DNA of 64,000 nucleotides from Clostridia bacterium (lineage in GTDB: Bacteria; Bacillota; Clostridia; Caldicoprobacterales; Caldicoprobacteraceae): contig PKRC01000002.1 in NCBI GenBank assembly GCA_017577715.1, positions 1 to 64,000 of the forward strand, in the 5' to 3' direction. The notes below the pieces were generated by a model. That model was not told where the DNA came from and did not search any database. It saw nothing but the letters and a program-made list of their open reading frames with translations. This document shows, piece after piece, positions 8,580 to 17,117 of this stretch. Each line of letters opens with the position of its first letter. Within the stretch, counting starts at the first letter, position 1. The position numbers and the translations under genes were made by a program.

Positions 8580-9971
8580 GTGAGCGTGCTAGAATTCAGC
8601 AAGAGGTCCAATACGCTGGAACAGTCGGCATACAAATATTCTCTTCAGGACGTGGAGGAGCCAAATCTTTATAGGTATCTGTTTCCCTATGACAGCATAC
8701 CCAGGATACCGTTTAATCATCGCCTTGTCCCCATGCATATGCCTGACGAAATATGGATTACCGACACTACCTTCAGGGATGGACAGCAGGCGCGGGCGCC
8801 ATTTACGGTAAAACAGATTGTGGACCTGTTCGATCTGCTTCACAGGCTTTCGGGACCCAATGGTATCATCCGGCAAAGCGAATTTTTCCTCTACACCGAT
8901 AGGGATAAGGAAGCGGTGCGCAAGTGTATGGAGCGAGGATACCAGTATCCCGAGGTTACCAGCTGGATACGGGCTTCACAAAAGGATTTCGAATTGGTAA
9001 AGGAGATGGGGGTAAAAGAGACGGGCATTTTGGTGAGCTGCTCGGATTACCACATCTTTAAAAAATTGAAAATGACGCGCAGGCAAGCCATGGATATGTA
9101 TCTGTCGGTGGTAAAGATGGCTTTGGAGTATGGCATTAGACCGCGTTGCCACTTTGAGGATATTACCCGTGCTGACTTTTATGGGTTTGTAGTGCCCTTT
9201 GCTATTGAGCTTAAGAAGCTGATGGATGAGTCCGGGATACCCATAAAGATACGCGCATGTGACACCTTGGGGTATGGCGTCTCTTACCCGGGGGTTGCCT
9301 TGCCTAGGAGCGTTCCGGGCATAATTTACGGATTGAGGCATTTTGCCGGTTTCCCCAGCGAGCTCATAGAATGGCATGGGCATAATGACTTCTATAAGGC
9401 GGTTACCAACTCAGCCACTGCGTGGCTATACGGCGCATCGGCGGTCAACTGTACCATGCTGGGCATAGGCGAGCGTACAGGAAACTGCCCTCTTGAGGCC
9501 ATGGTCATAGAATATGTCGCATTACGAGGCGATACCAATGGCATGGACTTATCGGTTATAACCGAGATCGCCGAATATTTTGAAAAGGAAATAGGCTATG
9601 AGATACCGCCGAATACTCCGTTTGTGGGCAGGAATTTCAACGTGACTCAGGCCGGAATTCATGCCGATGGCCTATTGAAGGATGAGGAGATATACAACAT
9701 ATTTGATACTGGAAAAATACTTAAGAGGCCGCCCAGGGTGGCTGTGGGGCAGCATTCGGGGCTGGCCGGAATTGCCCATTGGATCAATTCTTACTTTGGT
9801 CTGCAAGGCGAAAACGCTATAGATAAAAAGGATCCGATGGTGGTTAAATTAAAGGAGCTTGTGGATGAGGAATATGCTAAAGGGCGTACCACTGTTATGT
9901 CTGATGGGGAGTTGGAGAGCATGCTGAGGCAAATTGCCCCCGAGTTCGTTGAGAAGTTTAAGAAGGAATAA
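8580..9971 (+). CDS. 2-isopropylmalate/homocitrate synthase-like acyltransferase
   Basis: HMGL-like TIM-barrel enzyme of ~463 residues that condenses acetyl-CoA with a 2-oxo acid. Visible signatures: DTTFRDGQQARAPF (catalytic Arg/Asp), EWHGHNDFYKA (metal-binding His pair) and GIGERTGNCPLEAM. The C-terminal ~70 residues are too short for the LeuA allosteric domain, so leucine feedback through that domain is unlikely. GGAGGAGGAG precedes; GTG 8580 is chosen, and GTG 8586 is possible. It stands alone between a palindromic promoter and a terminator, not in a leu operon. Whether it makes isopropylmalate, homocitrate or citrate-like products cannot be settled from sequence. Confidence 0.85.
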   Translation: MSVLEFSKRSNTLEQSAYKYSLQDVEEPNLYRYLFPYDSIPRIPFNHRLVPMHMPDEIWITDTTFRDGQQARAPFTVKQIVDLFDLLHRLSGPNGIIRQSEFFLYTDRDKEAVRKCMERGYQYPEVTSWIRASQKDFELVKEMGVKETGILVSCSDYHIFKKLKMTRRQAMDMYLSVVKMALEYGIRPRCHFEDITRADFYGFVVPFAIELKKLMDESGIPIKIRACDTLGYGVSYPGVALPRSVPGIIYGLRHFAGFPSELIEWHGHNDFYKAVTNSATAWLYGASAVNCTMLGIGERTGNCPLEAMVIEYVALRGDTNGMDLSVITEIAEYFEKEIGYEIPPNTPFVGRNFNVTQAGIHADGLLKDEEIYNIFDTGKILKRPPRVAVGQHSGLAGIAHWINSYFGLQGENAIDKKDPMVVKLKELVDEEYAKGRTTVMSDGELESMLRQIAPEFVEKFKKE

Positions 9972-10003
9972 GAAAGGGATTTTCATGATCCCTTTCTTGT
10001 TTT
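9971..10003 (+). terminator. terminator of the synthase gene
   Basis: Stem AGAAAGGGAT (9971-9980) with ATCCCTTTCT (9988-9997), then TGTTTTTTGG. The stem begins inside the TAA stop codon. Confidence 0.85.
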
Positions 10004-10087
10004 TTGGTTTGTTGTAAAATTAAATACAATACCCAAATAATGGTAATCCCCCAATAATAGTAGAACCCTCGTGAAAATCCTGTATGA

Positions 10088-10427
10088 TATAATCTTGGTA
10101 TGCGATATGCTTATATTGCCGATGGAAGCTTGCTATCGGGTTATGAAAATATCAAGGTGTTTTCTATGCAGCTTTGGGCCGATTCGACGGGGAAAATTTT
10201 AAGGCCTTATTATAAATTTATTGAAGGGGTTATACAGACCAATAGAACTATGTATGAGGTGGCCGATGGTAGGCGGACAAATTGCCATCAGCCGCCTGAG
10301 CAAGTAAAAAGAGTGGGATTTTGAGCTAAGGATTGTGCCGTTTTCAAAGTTGGTCGTATACCGCATGGATGTAGGAAGGATTCAAGACGATGATGGAGGC
10401 GGTAAAACGCTGAAAACCATGGGATGA
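10088..10427 (+). pseudogene. possible decayed gene, unidentified
   Basis: The 9998-10510 gap holds an extended -10 sequence (TGATATAAT, ending 10093) followed at once by a 74-codon frame from ATG 10100 to 10324. Its peptide (PYYKFIEGVIQTNRTMYEVADG..) appears to continue in another frame to 10427 (ELRIVPFSKLVVYRMDVGRIQ..), which suggests a frameshifted relic. There is no ribosome site and I do not recognise the family. A 32-codon Cys-containing frame, 10421-10520 approximately, follows and is probably chance. Confidence 0.3.
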
Positions 10428-10510
10428 AAGATAGTGAAATCGAAGAATTAGAGAAGGGGAAGGGTGAAGAGAACTGGCGCATTTGTTGCAAGAGTACATG
10501 CTGGTTGTAT

Positions 10511-11062
10511 TTAATCGGCTAACGGCTGCCTGTAAAGAGGAATGTACATAAGACGGCCCTCTTGTCTGGTGCTTTCCATAAGCGAAATCTTGCGCACCTC
10601 GATTATCTGATATGGGTCTGCTGCAATGGCGCTGGCCACTTTCGAGAATGGTACTGCCAGGCGTACCTCTCGGCCCAGGGTAATATGGGGCGAATATCCT
10701 CTTGTGTCTTTAGCAATGCCTATGTCGCTCAGCGATGTTTCCAGCTGGTTAAACAGCAGATTGAGCGCGTCCAGCTCCCCACACACTCCCATCCATATGA
10801 TCATCTTATTTCCCCGGGGGAAATTCCCAAGGCTGTGTAGGCCAAGTTTAAAAGGCTTTATGCCTTGAACCGCTTGGGCCATGGCTGCAGTGATGTTACC
10901 CAAAAAAGACGGCTCTACTTCTCCTATGAATTTGAGCGTCAGGTGGAAGTTTTCTGGCCTTGAAAAATTTCCGTCGGTGCTGTAGCTCATTATCTGTTTC
11001 TGAATTCTATTGAGATAGTCCTTTATGGGCTGTTCAAACTCAATGGCAATAAAAACTCTCAT
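10511..11062 (-). CDS. thpR: RNA 2',3'-cyclic phosphodiesterase (2H/LigT family)
   Basis: 183 residues with the two HxTx motifs that define the 2H phosphoesterases: HLTL near residue 42 and HITL near residue 125, placed as in ThpR/LigT. Known members hydrolyse 2',3'-cyclic phosphates on RNA ends. ATG 11062 lies six bases after the nitroreductase stop, with GGTGA as a weak ribosome site, so it is translationally coupled to that gene. An upstream in-frame GTG (11074) would overlap the stop. The pairing with a nitroreductase is probably only organisational. Confidence 0.9.
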   Translation of the reverse strand: MRVFIAIEFEQPIKDYLNRIQKQIMSYSTDGNFSRPENFHLTLKFIGEVEPSFLGNITAAMAQAVQGIKPFKLGLHSLGNFPRGNKMIIWMGVCGELDALNLLFNQLETSLSDIGIAKDTRGYSPHITLGREVRLAVPFSKVASAIAADPYQIIEVRKISLMESTRQEGRLMYIPLYRQPLAD

Positions 11063-11067
11063 CGCTT

Positions 11068-11586
11068 TCACCACGTGTTCACGTGTACCCTTTCGGGGTT
11101 ATATCTGTCGGATGGGCCTTTTTCTTCGTCGGGTACGCCAAGTGCTACGATAGCAAATGGCACTATATGTTCGGGGATGTTGAATATCCTACGGATTGCT
11201 TCCTCCCGTTCCTTCCGTGGATGGACGCCCAGCCATACCCCGCCCAGCCCTAGTTGCGCTATGGCTAGCAGCATGTTCTGCGTGGCAGCTGCACAGTCCT
11301 GTACCCAGTATCCTTCGTACCTTTGCGAGGATGTATCTCCTGCTACGATGATGCATTTGGGCGCTGTGTTGAGCATTGAAGAATAGGGATGGTACTTGGT
11401 GATCTCCTTCATCTTTTGGCGATCGTCTACTACTATGAAATGCCAGGGCTGCTGATTGCCAGCCGATGGAGCTGACATGGCTGCTCTCAGAATGATGTCT
11501 ATGTCTTCCTGGCTTACATCCATGTCCTTGTATTTGCGGATGCTCCTTCTTTTAAAGAAGAAGTTTAGTATCTGCTGTTTGTCCAT
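11068..11586 (-). CDS. nitroreductase-family FMN oxidoreductase
   Basis: 172 residues, the compact single-domain nitroreductase type. FMN-binding signature RRSIRKYKD near residue 14, then SAPSAGNQQPWHF (~residue 40) and GLGGVWLGVHP (~residue 115). Such enzymes reduce nitroaromatics or quinones with NAD(P)H. The natural substrate is unknown. ATG start with GAGGAGG seven to eight bases upstream. First gene of a two-gene unit with thpR. Confidence 0.9.
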   Translation of the reverse strand: MDKQQILNFFFKRRSIRKYKDMDVSQEDIDIILRAAMSAPSAGNQQPWHFIVVDDRQKMKEITKYHPYSSMLNTAPKCIIVAGDTSSQRYEGYWVQDCAAATQNMLLAIAQLGLGGVWLGVHPRKEREEAIRRIFNIPEHIVPFAIVALGVPDEEKGPSDRYNPERVHVNTW

Positions 11587-11971
11587 AGAGCATTCCTCCT
11601 CGTCATTTCGGTTGTAAATGAGCGCTCAAGGATTATTATACCAAAATAATCCGCAAACTACCACCTTCTTTAATAATGATGCTTGTTTTTTGGTAAATAG
11701 AATCGTTAGTTGTTGCGTATTTGTATGATAATGCGTAATTGAAGATTAATTAAATCATCAGACGCACGTTGATGAAAAGCAAGAAATGGATATAAATGTT
11801 TACAAGCTTAATGATGACATGAAGTGGGAAATTATTAATAGTGTAGGAATTTCAATAAGCGAAGAAAGAAAACCCATATTGTGGGATTGAATTGGTATAG
11901 CGTTCGAGTAGTAATATAGCGCAATTTTTTATTAAGAAGAATTATCAATAAATTTCAAGATGCATACAAAA
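11587..11971. other. intergenic region with one weak small reading frame
   Basis: A 490-bp gap. On the plus strand ATG 11786 to TGA 11890 encodes 34 residues (MDINVYKLNDDMKWEII..), a composition that looks protein-like, but no ribosome site is visible and the frame is open only ~35 bp upstream of the ATG. It may be a relic of a larger gene. Nothing else is recognised before the hairpin at 11972. Confidence 0.3.
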
Positions 11972-12007
11972 GAAAGGACATACTGTACATGTATAGTATG
12001 TCCTTTC
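11972..12007 (-). terminator. terminator of the CAP-domain gene
   Basis: Thirteen-base arms GAAAGGACATACT (11972-11984) and AGTATGTCCTTTC (11995-12007), with T-rich flanks on both strands. It lies 70 bp past the stop of the minus-strand gene at 12076. Confidence 0.75.
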
Positions 12008-12075
12008 CTTGTTTTTCAATATTTTTTAAAATCAGGTCTTGATAACGTGTAATACCGTTTTTGTTAATTACCCTT

Positions 12076-12915
12076 TTATCTACCAACGAACATCTGCACG
12101 AATATATAACCGTATCTTGGGCTCTTTTGAACGCCTATGCCTATATGGGTAAAGCTGGGGTTTAAGATGTTCCTCCTGTGCCCTTCTGAGTTCATAAGGC
12201 CGTTATGCGCTCCTTCTACCGAGGAGTAACCCGCCAGGTTTTCGCCGGCAGTCCTGTACTGAATGCCAAACTTGCGCATCATTTCAAATGGGCTGCCGTA
12301 AGTTGGCGATGTGTGGCTGAAGTAGTTGTTATCCACCATATCCTTGGCTTTGATGTTGGCCACCCTGGCCAGGTCAGCATCCCATGCAAGGGGCTTGAGG
12401 CCTGCTTTCGTTCGTTCGGCATTGACCAGCTCCAACATCCTTGACTGTTCATAGCTCAGTTGGTTTGAAGGCTGTTGCGGCGCAGGTTGCTGCGGTTTGG
12501 GCTGCTGAGTTTCGGGTTGCTGGGGTTTAGGCTGCTGTGTCTCAGGTTGCTGGGGTTTAGGTTGCTGTGTCTCAGGCTGCTGGGGTTTGGACTGCTGCGT
12601 TTCAGTCTGATCTACAGGCTTTGTAAACCACTTAAGGATGGAGCCAATTTTTCCGTCATCGGTCTTTATTATATACCAGTTGCCCTTTTGGCCCAACACA
12701 TTTACTACTTGGTTATTCTTCAAAACATCTATTATATTTGACTGCGAGTTGCTGTTGGCCCTTACATTCAGATTATTTGCTGTGACTGTTACCTTGATAG
12801 GACACGAATTCTGTGCCTCTGCCAATACTTCTGCCTGCAATGATGCAGGTCCTGCTGTGAGTAGCAATCCCAACAGGAAAATACTCAATAAAACTGACAA
12901 AATTCGTTTCTTCAT
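12076..12915 (-). CDS. secreted SH3b/CAP-domain protein with repeat linker
   Basis: 279 residues. An N-terminal signal peptide (MKKRILSVLLSIFLLGLLL, cleavage probably after ..LQAEVLAEA) is followed by an SH3b-like domain (~30-95: LNVRANSNSQSNIIDVL, GNWYIIKTDDGK), a linker of four PETQQPKPQQ-type repeats, and a C-terminal CAP/SCP domain (~155-279) with the conserved HTSPTYGSPFEMMRKFG, AGENLAGY and EGHRRNILNPSF boxes. This is the YkwD-like pattern of cell-wall-associated Clostridia and Bacilli proteins; function is usually unknown. ATG 12915 has GGAGG eight bases upstream; the upstream TTG is not needed. Confidence 0.9.
   Translation of the reverse strand: MKKRILSVLLSIFLLGLLLTAGPASLQAEVLAEAQNSCPIKVTVTANNLNVRANSNSQSNIIDVLKNNQVVNVLGQKGNWYIIKTDDGKIGSILKWFTKPVDQTETQQSKPQQPETQQPKPQQPETQQPKPQQPETQQPKPQQPAPQQPSNQLSYEQSRMLELVNAERTKAGLKPLAWDADLARVANIKAKDMVDNNYFSHTSPTYGSPFEMMRKFGIQYRTAGENLAGYSSVEGAHNGLMNSEGHRRNILNPSFTHIGIGVQKSPRYGYIFVQMFVGR
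12483..12602 (-). repeat. four tandem 30-bp units coding the Pro/Gln linker
   Basis: Four 30-bp units (start 12483, 12513, 12543, 12573) differing by a few bases each. They encode the repeated PETQQPKPQQ linker of the CAP protein and are a likely site of length variation. Confidence 0.9.
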
Positions 12916-13303
12916 GACTATGACCTCCAATTTTTAATATATTTTATATATCTGTAATATATCTTAACATATTCGTAACATATTTGTCATTATAAAAATT
13001 ATGGTAATTTTGTGGCTGAAACTTAGAATTTTCGTTTGCATCGTTGTCCTTTAAATTAATAAATTTATAATTTATAACTTGTGTAAACTACTATTTATAT
13101 AATAATGCTTAATGGCCTCATCTAAAGGAATGATCATCCTTATTAATAAGACAAGTACATAACAAGTACATAATCCGTAGGGAATATATGTTAAAGAAAA
13201 AGGCTAATTGAATTTTGATGGTGGATGTGATAAAGTCTAGATGTCGGGAATATGATAAAGAGTCATCGGTCTGATAAATGCCATATTTTAAGGAGAGATC
13301 ATT
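12916..13303. other. divergent intergenic region between the CAP gene and polA
   Basis: 388 bp, very AT-rich on the CAP side. It contains direct repeats (AACATATTCG/AACATATTTG around 12970-12990 and ACAAGTACATA twice at 13150-13170). Promoters for both genes must lie here, but no pair of boxes is clear enough to call. No coding frame is convincing. Confidence 0.4.
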
Positions 13304-15895
13304 ATGGGGCAACCGCGGGTAATGATAATAGATGGAAATAGCCTGATGCACCGTGCATTTTATGCCTTACCTATGTTGACCAATAAAAAGGGCACGCCTA
13401 CCAATGCCGTGTACGGTTTTACCAACATGCTTTTAAGGCTGATACAGGATTATAAGCCTAACTATCTGGGAGTGGCTTTTGACAAGAAGGGACCTACCTT
13501 TCGTCATGAGGTCTATGCTGATTACAAGGCCACAAGGCAAAAAACTCCTGAGGAGCTCATTCCCCAGTTTGACCTTCTTAAGAAGATGCTCCAGCTGATG
13601 GGGATAGCCATATACGAAGTTGATGGCTATGAGGCAGATGATATCCTGGGGACTTTTGCGCGCTTGGCCAGGGAAAGGGGATGGGAGGCTTATCTGGTCA
13701 CCGGCGATAGGGATGCCCTCCAGCTGGTTTCTCCTGAAGTGAGGGTTATCATGACCAGAAAGGGCATATCAGACGTAAAGGTTTTTGATGTTGAAGAAAT
13801 AGAGAAGGAGTATGGCTTGACCCCTTCCCAAATCATAGATTTAAAAGCTCTGATGGGCGATAGTTCTGACAACATACCCGGTGTTCCAGGCATAGGCGAA
13901 AAGACAGCTCTTAAACTGCTGCACCAGTATCATACCGTTGAACAAGTTCTGGATAACGCCGACAAGATAAGCGGTAAGAAGCTTAAGGAGGCGTTAATCA
14001 AGTATCGGGAACAGGCCATGCTGAGCAAAAGGTTGGCCACCATTATGCAGGATGCACCTGTGGATATAAAGCTGGAGGATTGCTGCTATGAGATTCCACA
14101 CTCTAGGGAACTGCTGGAATTCTTGCAAGAGCTGGAGTTTAACAGCATAATTGAGAAGTTGGGCATACGGTCTGAGAGCAGCGTTTCGGTTGAAATGCCT
14201 GTTAGAGAAAAAGATATGATCGAGATTAAGACAGTGGGAGAGCTGCGTCAGCAGGTGGTAAATCTCGTGCAAAGTGGCAGGCTGGCCATATTGATGACCG
14301 ATGACTGTATGACCATTGCCGATAACCCGGATAGGGTGTACAGGATGAAGCTGAAAGGCGATTTGCTGTCTGAAGGGTTAAGCCTCGAGGATATATTTAT
14401 AGAGCTGAAACCCATTTTGGAAAGACAAGATCTAAAGAAGGTTGTATATGATGGCAAGAGGTTGATTTTGGAGGCCCACAAATATGGCATTGGTGTGGAA
14501 GGCCTTGAATTTGATGTCTTTATAGCGGCTTACTTGTTGGACCCAGCAAAAAATCGCTACGATTTGAGCCAGCTGCTTTATGAGTATGCTGACCTAGACG
14601 TCGATGATGCCGACGCGGCTGACCTATACTTGCTGGCGGAGCATATGCGCAACAAGCTCAAGGAGACCGAGATGCTCTATCTCTACGAGGAAATTGAGCA
14701 TCCGCTTATAAACGTGTTGGCCGATATGGAGATTACGGGCTTTAAAGTGGATAAGGATATGCTGGAGCAGCTGGGGGAGGAGTTTTCAGCCGAGCTGTCG
14801 AACCTTACCCGGGAAATATATGCCCTGGCGGGGGAGGAGTTCAACATAAATTCGCCGAGGCAGCTGGGCAGCGTGCTATTTGAAAAGTTGAGGCTACCGG
14901 TCATAAAGAAGAGCAAGACGGGGTATTCCACCGACATCGAGGTGCTGGAACAGCTGCGCCCCTACCATGAGGTGGTGGATAAAATCATCGAGTACCGACA
15001 GGTGATGAAGCTTAAATCCACATATATAGATGGGCTCTTGGGCGTCATCGACCCTAGGGATGGGAGAATCCATTCCAGCTTTAACCAGACGGTGACAGCC
15101 ACAGGCAGGATCAGCAGCGCAGAGCCCAACCTGCAGAACATCCCGGTTAAGCTGGAGATGGGGCGTAGGATACGCAAGGTGTTTGTTGCCAGCGGGGAGG
15201 ACTACGTCCTGGTGGATGCCGATTACTCACAAATTGAGTTGCGGGTACTGGCCCATATGTCGGGAGATCCTACTTTTATCGATGCCTTTAAAAACAACCA
15301 AGATATACATTTGCGAACGGCTTCCGAGATATTTGGCGTGCCCATCGAGAAGGTTACTCCCCAGCAGCGGAACAGTGCCAAGGCGGTTAACTTTGGGATC
15401 GTGTACGGCATCAGCGATTACGGCCTGGCAAAGACCCTGGGGATAAGCCGCAAACAGGCCAAAGAGTATATAGACAGTTACTTTGCTCGCTATCCAAAGG
15501 TAAAGGAGTATATGGAACGGATAGTGGAGATTGCCAAAAAGCAGGGTTACGTAACTACGCTTATGAACCGGCGCAGGTATATACCCGAGCTTAAATCCCG
15601 AAACTTCAACATCCGTTCCCAGGGCGAACGGTTGGCCATGAATACGCCCATACAGGGCAGCGCTGCCGATATAATAAAGAAAGCTATGAATGACGTGTAT
15701 GCTGAACTTAAAAGGCGGAACTTAAAATCGAAGCTCATATTGCAGGTGCACGATGAACTCATTATAGATACCTATAAGCCCGAATTGGAAGAAGTGAAGG
15801 ATTTGGTAGTGCGGTGCATGGAGAATGCCGTAAAGCTCTCGGTTCCACTGGTAGTCGATGTAGGTGTGGGTAGGAGTTGGTATGACGCAAAGTAA
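13304..15895 (+). CDS. polA: DNA polymerase I
   Basis: 863 residues. Residues ~1-290 are the 5'-3' nuclease domain (YKATRQKTPEELI, GYEADDILGT, LVTGDRD). Residues ~300-470 occupy the 3'-5' exonuclease position but the DxE and other metal-binding motifs are missing (GRLAILMTDDCM in place of the FDTET region), so proofreading is likely lost, as in other Firmicute enzymes. The polymerase domain has motif A DADYSQIELR, motif B around NSAKAVNFGIVYG and motif C VHDELII. ATG with AAGGAGAG upstream. Used for repair and Okazaki-fragment maturation. coaE follows after 49 bp, a common order in Firmicutes. Confidence 0.97.
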   Translation: MGQPRVMIIDGNSLMHRAFYALPMLTNKKGTPTNAVYGFTNMLLRLIQDYKPNYLGVAFDKKGPTFRHEVYADYKATRQKTPEELIPQFDLLKKMLQLMGIAIYEVDGYEADDILGTFARLARERGWEAYLVTGDRDALQLVSPEVRVIMTRKGISDVKVFDVEEIEKEYGLTPSQIIDLKALMGDSSDNIPGVPGIGEKTALKLLHQYHTVEQVLDNADKISGKKLKEALIKYREQAMLSKRLATIMQDAPVDIKLEDCCYEIPHSRELLEFLQELEFNSIIEKLGIRSESSVSVEMPVREKDMIEIKTVGELRQQVVNLVQSGRLAILMTDDCMTIADNPDRVYRMKLKGDLLSEGLSLEDIFIELKPILERQDLKKVVYDGKRLILEAHKYGIGVEGLEFDVFIAAYLLDPAKNRYDLSQLLYEYADLDVDDADAADLYLLAEHMRNKLKETEMLYLYEEIEHPLINVLADMEITGFKVDKDMLEQLGEEFSAELSNLTREIYALAGEEFNINSPRQLGSVLFEKLRLPVIKKSKTGYSTDIEVLEQLRPYHEVVDKIIEYRQVMKLKSTYIDGLLGVIDPRDGRIHSSFNQTVTATGRISSAEPNLQNIPVKLEMGRRIRKVFVASGEDYVLVDADYSQIELRVLAHMSGDPTFIDAFKNNQDIHLRTASEIFGVPIEKVTPQQRNSAKAVNFGIVYGISDYGLAKTLGISRKQAKEYIDSYFARYPKVKEYMERIVEIAKKQGYVTTLMNRRRYIPELKSRNFNIRSQGERLAMNTPIQGSAADIIKKAMNDVYAELKRRNLKSKLILQVHDELIIDTYKPELEEVKDLVVRCMENAVKLSVPLVVDVGVGRSWYDAK

Positions 15896-15944
15896 TCCAT
15901 TCCAAGCTGATATGATATGACCATGATAAAGAGCGGGAGGGCCC

Positions 15945-16535
15945 ATGAAGGTAATTGGACTAACCGGTGGTATAGCCTGTGGCAAGTCTACGGTAGCCGC
16001 TATGCTGGCAGATTTGGGAGCAGCAGTCATAGACGCCGATGTGATTGCCAGGGAAATAACCAAAAAGGGAACGCCTGTATGGCACAGGATAAAAGAAACA
16101 TTTGGGGATGAGTATCTGCTACCCGATGGGGAACTTGACAGAAAAAAGTTGGGAGAGCTGGTGTTTGCCAACGCCGAAGCTTTAAAGAAGCTTAACGCCA
16201 TTACGCATCCTGTCATTCAGCAGCAGGTGTTGGCCAAAATAGATAGGTTAAAGTCTATGGGCAGCTATAAAGCAATCGTGGTGGACGCTGCGCTGCTTAT
16301 AGAGGCGGGATGGCATCATATGGTGGACGAAGTATGGCTGGTGGTGACCGACAGGGAGACCCAGATAGAAAGGCTGATGAAGCGGAACGGACTTACGCGC
16401 CAGCAGGCTTTAAACAGGATAAACAGCCAGATGGATCAGGATATAAAGAGGCGGTATGCTGATAGAATAATAGACAATTCCCGCGACATGGAGTATACCC
16501 GGAAGCAGGTGGAGCAGCTATGGGCAGAACTTTGA
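15945..16535 (+). CDS. coaE: dephospho-CoA kinase
   Basis: Last step of coenzyme A synthesis: phosphorylates the 3'-OH of dephospho-CoA. 196 residues with the P-loop GGIACGKST at the N-terminus, DADVIAREI and the LID/CoA-binding region (ERLMKRNGLTRQQALNRINSQ). ATG with GGGAGG four bases upstream. It overlaps the following transglycosylase gene by 16 bp, which implies co-translation. Confidence 0.96.
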   Translation: MKVIGLTGGIACGKSTVAAMLADLGAAVIDADVIAREITKKGTPVWHRIKETFGDEYLLPDGELDRKKLGELVFANAEALKKLNAITHPVIQQQVLAKIDRLKSMGSYKAIVVDAALLIEAGWHHMVDEVWLVVTDRETQIERLMKRNGLTRQQALNRINSQMDQDIKRRYADRIIDNSRDMEYTRKQVEQLWAEL

Positions 16536-17101
16536 CCTTTAGATTTGTATTTATTACCATGCTGGCGGTATTTCTTATACTATGCGCTGCCTTGATGTAT
16601 GGTTATGTGCAGAGGAGGATGTATCCCCTAAAATATGAAGCCTTGATACTTGAGTATGCCAATGAATACGGGCTGGATCCATATCTGGTGTGTGCGGTCA
16701 TATGGGTTGAAAGCAAGTTTAATGAGGTCGCGACGTCCCATAAAGGGGCAAGAGGGCTCATGCAGGTCATTCCATCCACGGGGCGGTGGGCGGCACAAAA
16801 GCTGGGCATCGAGGGATACACCGATGACAGCCTTTATGATCCAGCAGTCAATATACGGATAGGGTGCTGGTATCTCAATAGGCTGCGCCATCACTTCAAA
16901 GGGAACATGGGCCTTGCCCTTGCAGCCTATAATGGTGGCAGCGGCAATGTTGAAAGATGGCTGCAAGACCCCAGGTACAGCAAGGATGGAGAAGAATTGG
17001 ATAATATACCCTTTAGAGAAACACGGGATTTTGTGGATAGGGTATGGAAGGCTTACCATAAATACAAGCAGCTGTATCGCATACCTGATGTTAATCGATG
17101 A
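16520..17101 (+). CDS. membrane-anchored lytic murein transglycosylase (Slt domain)
   Basis: 193 residues. A single N-terminal membrane segment (FVFITMLAVFLILCAALMYGY) anchors a small SLT domain: catalytic Glu in VIWVESKFNE, then SHKGARGLMQVIPST and ALAAYNGGSGNVERW, the standard goose-lysozyme-like boxes. It cleaves peptidoglycan glycan strands with anhydro-muramyl product. The start overlaps the end of coaE, matching the polA-coaE-slt arrangement in related genomes. Confidence 0.93.
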   Translation: MGRTLTFRFVFITMLAVFLILCAALMYGYVQRRMYPLKYEALILEYANEYGLDPYLVCAVIWVESKFNEVATSHKGARGLMQVIPSTGRWAAQKLGIEGYTDDSLYDPAVNIRIGCWYLNRLRHHFKGNMGLALAAYNGGSGNVERWLQDPRYSKDGEELDNIPFRETRDFVDRVWKAYHKYKQLYRIPDVNR

Positions 17102-17117
17102 GAGGGATTGGGAAGAT

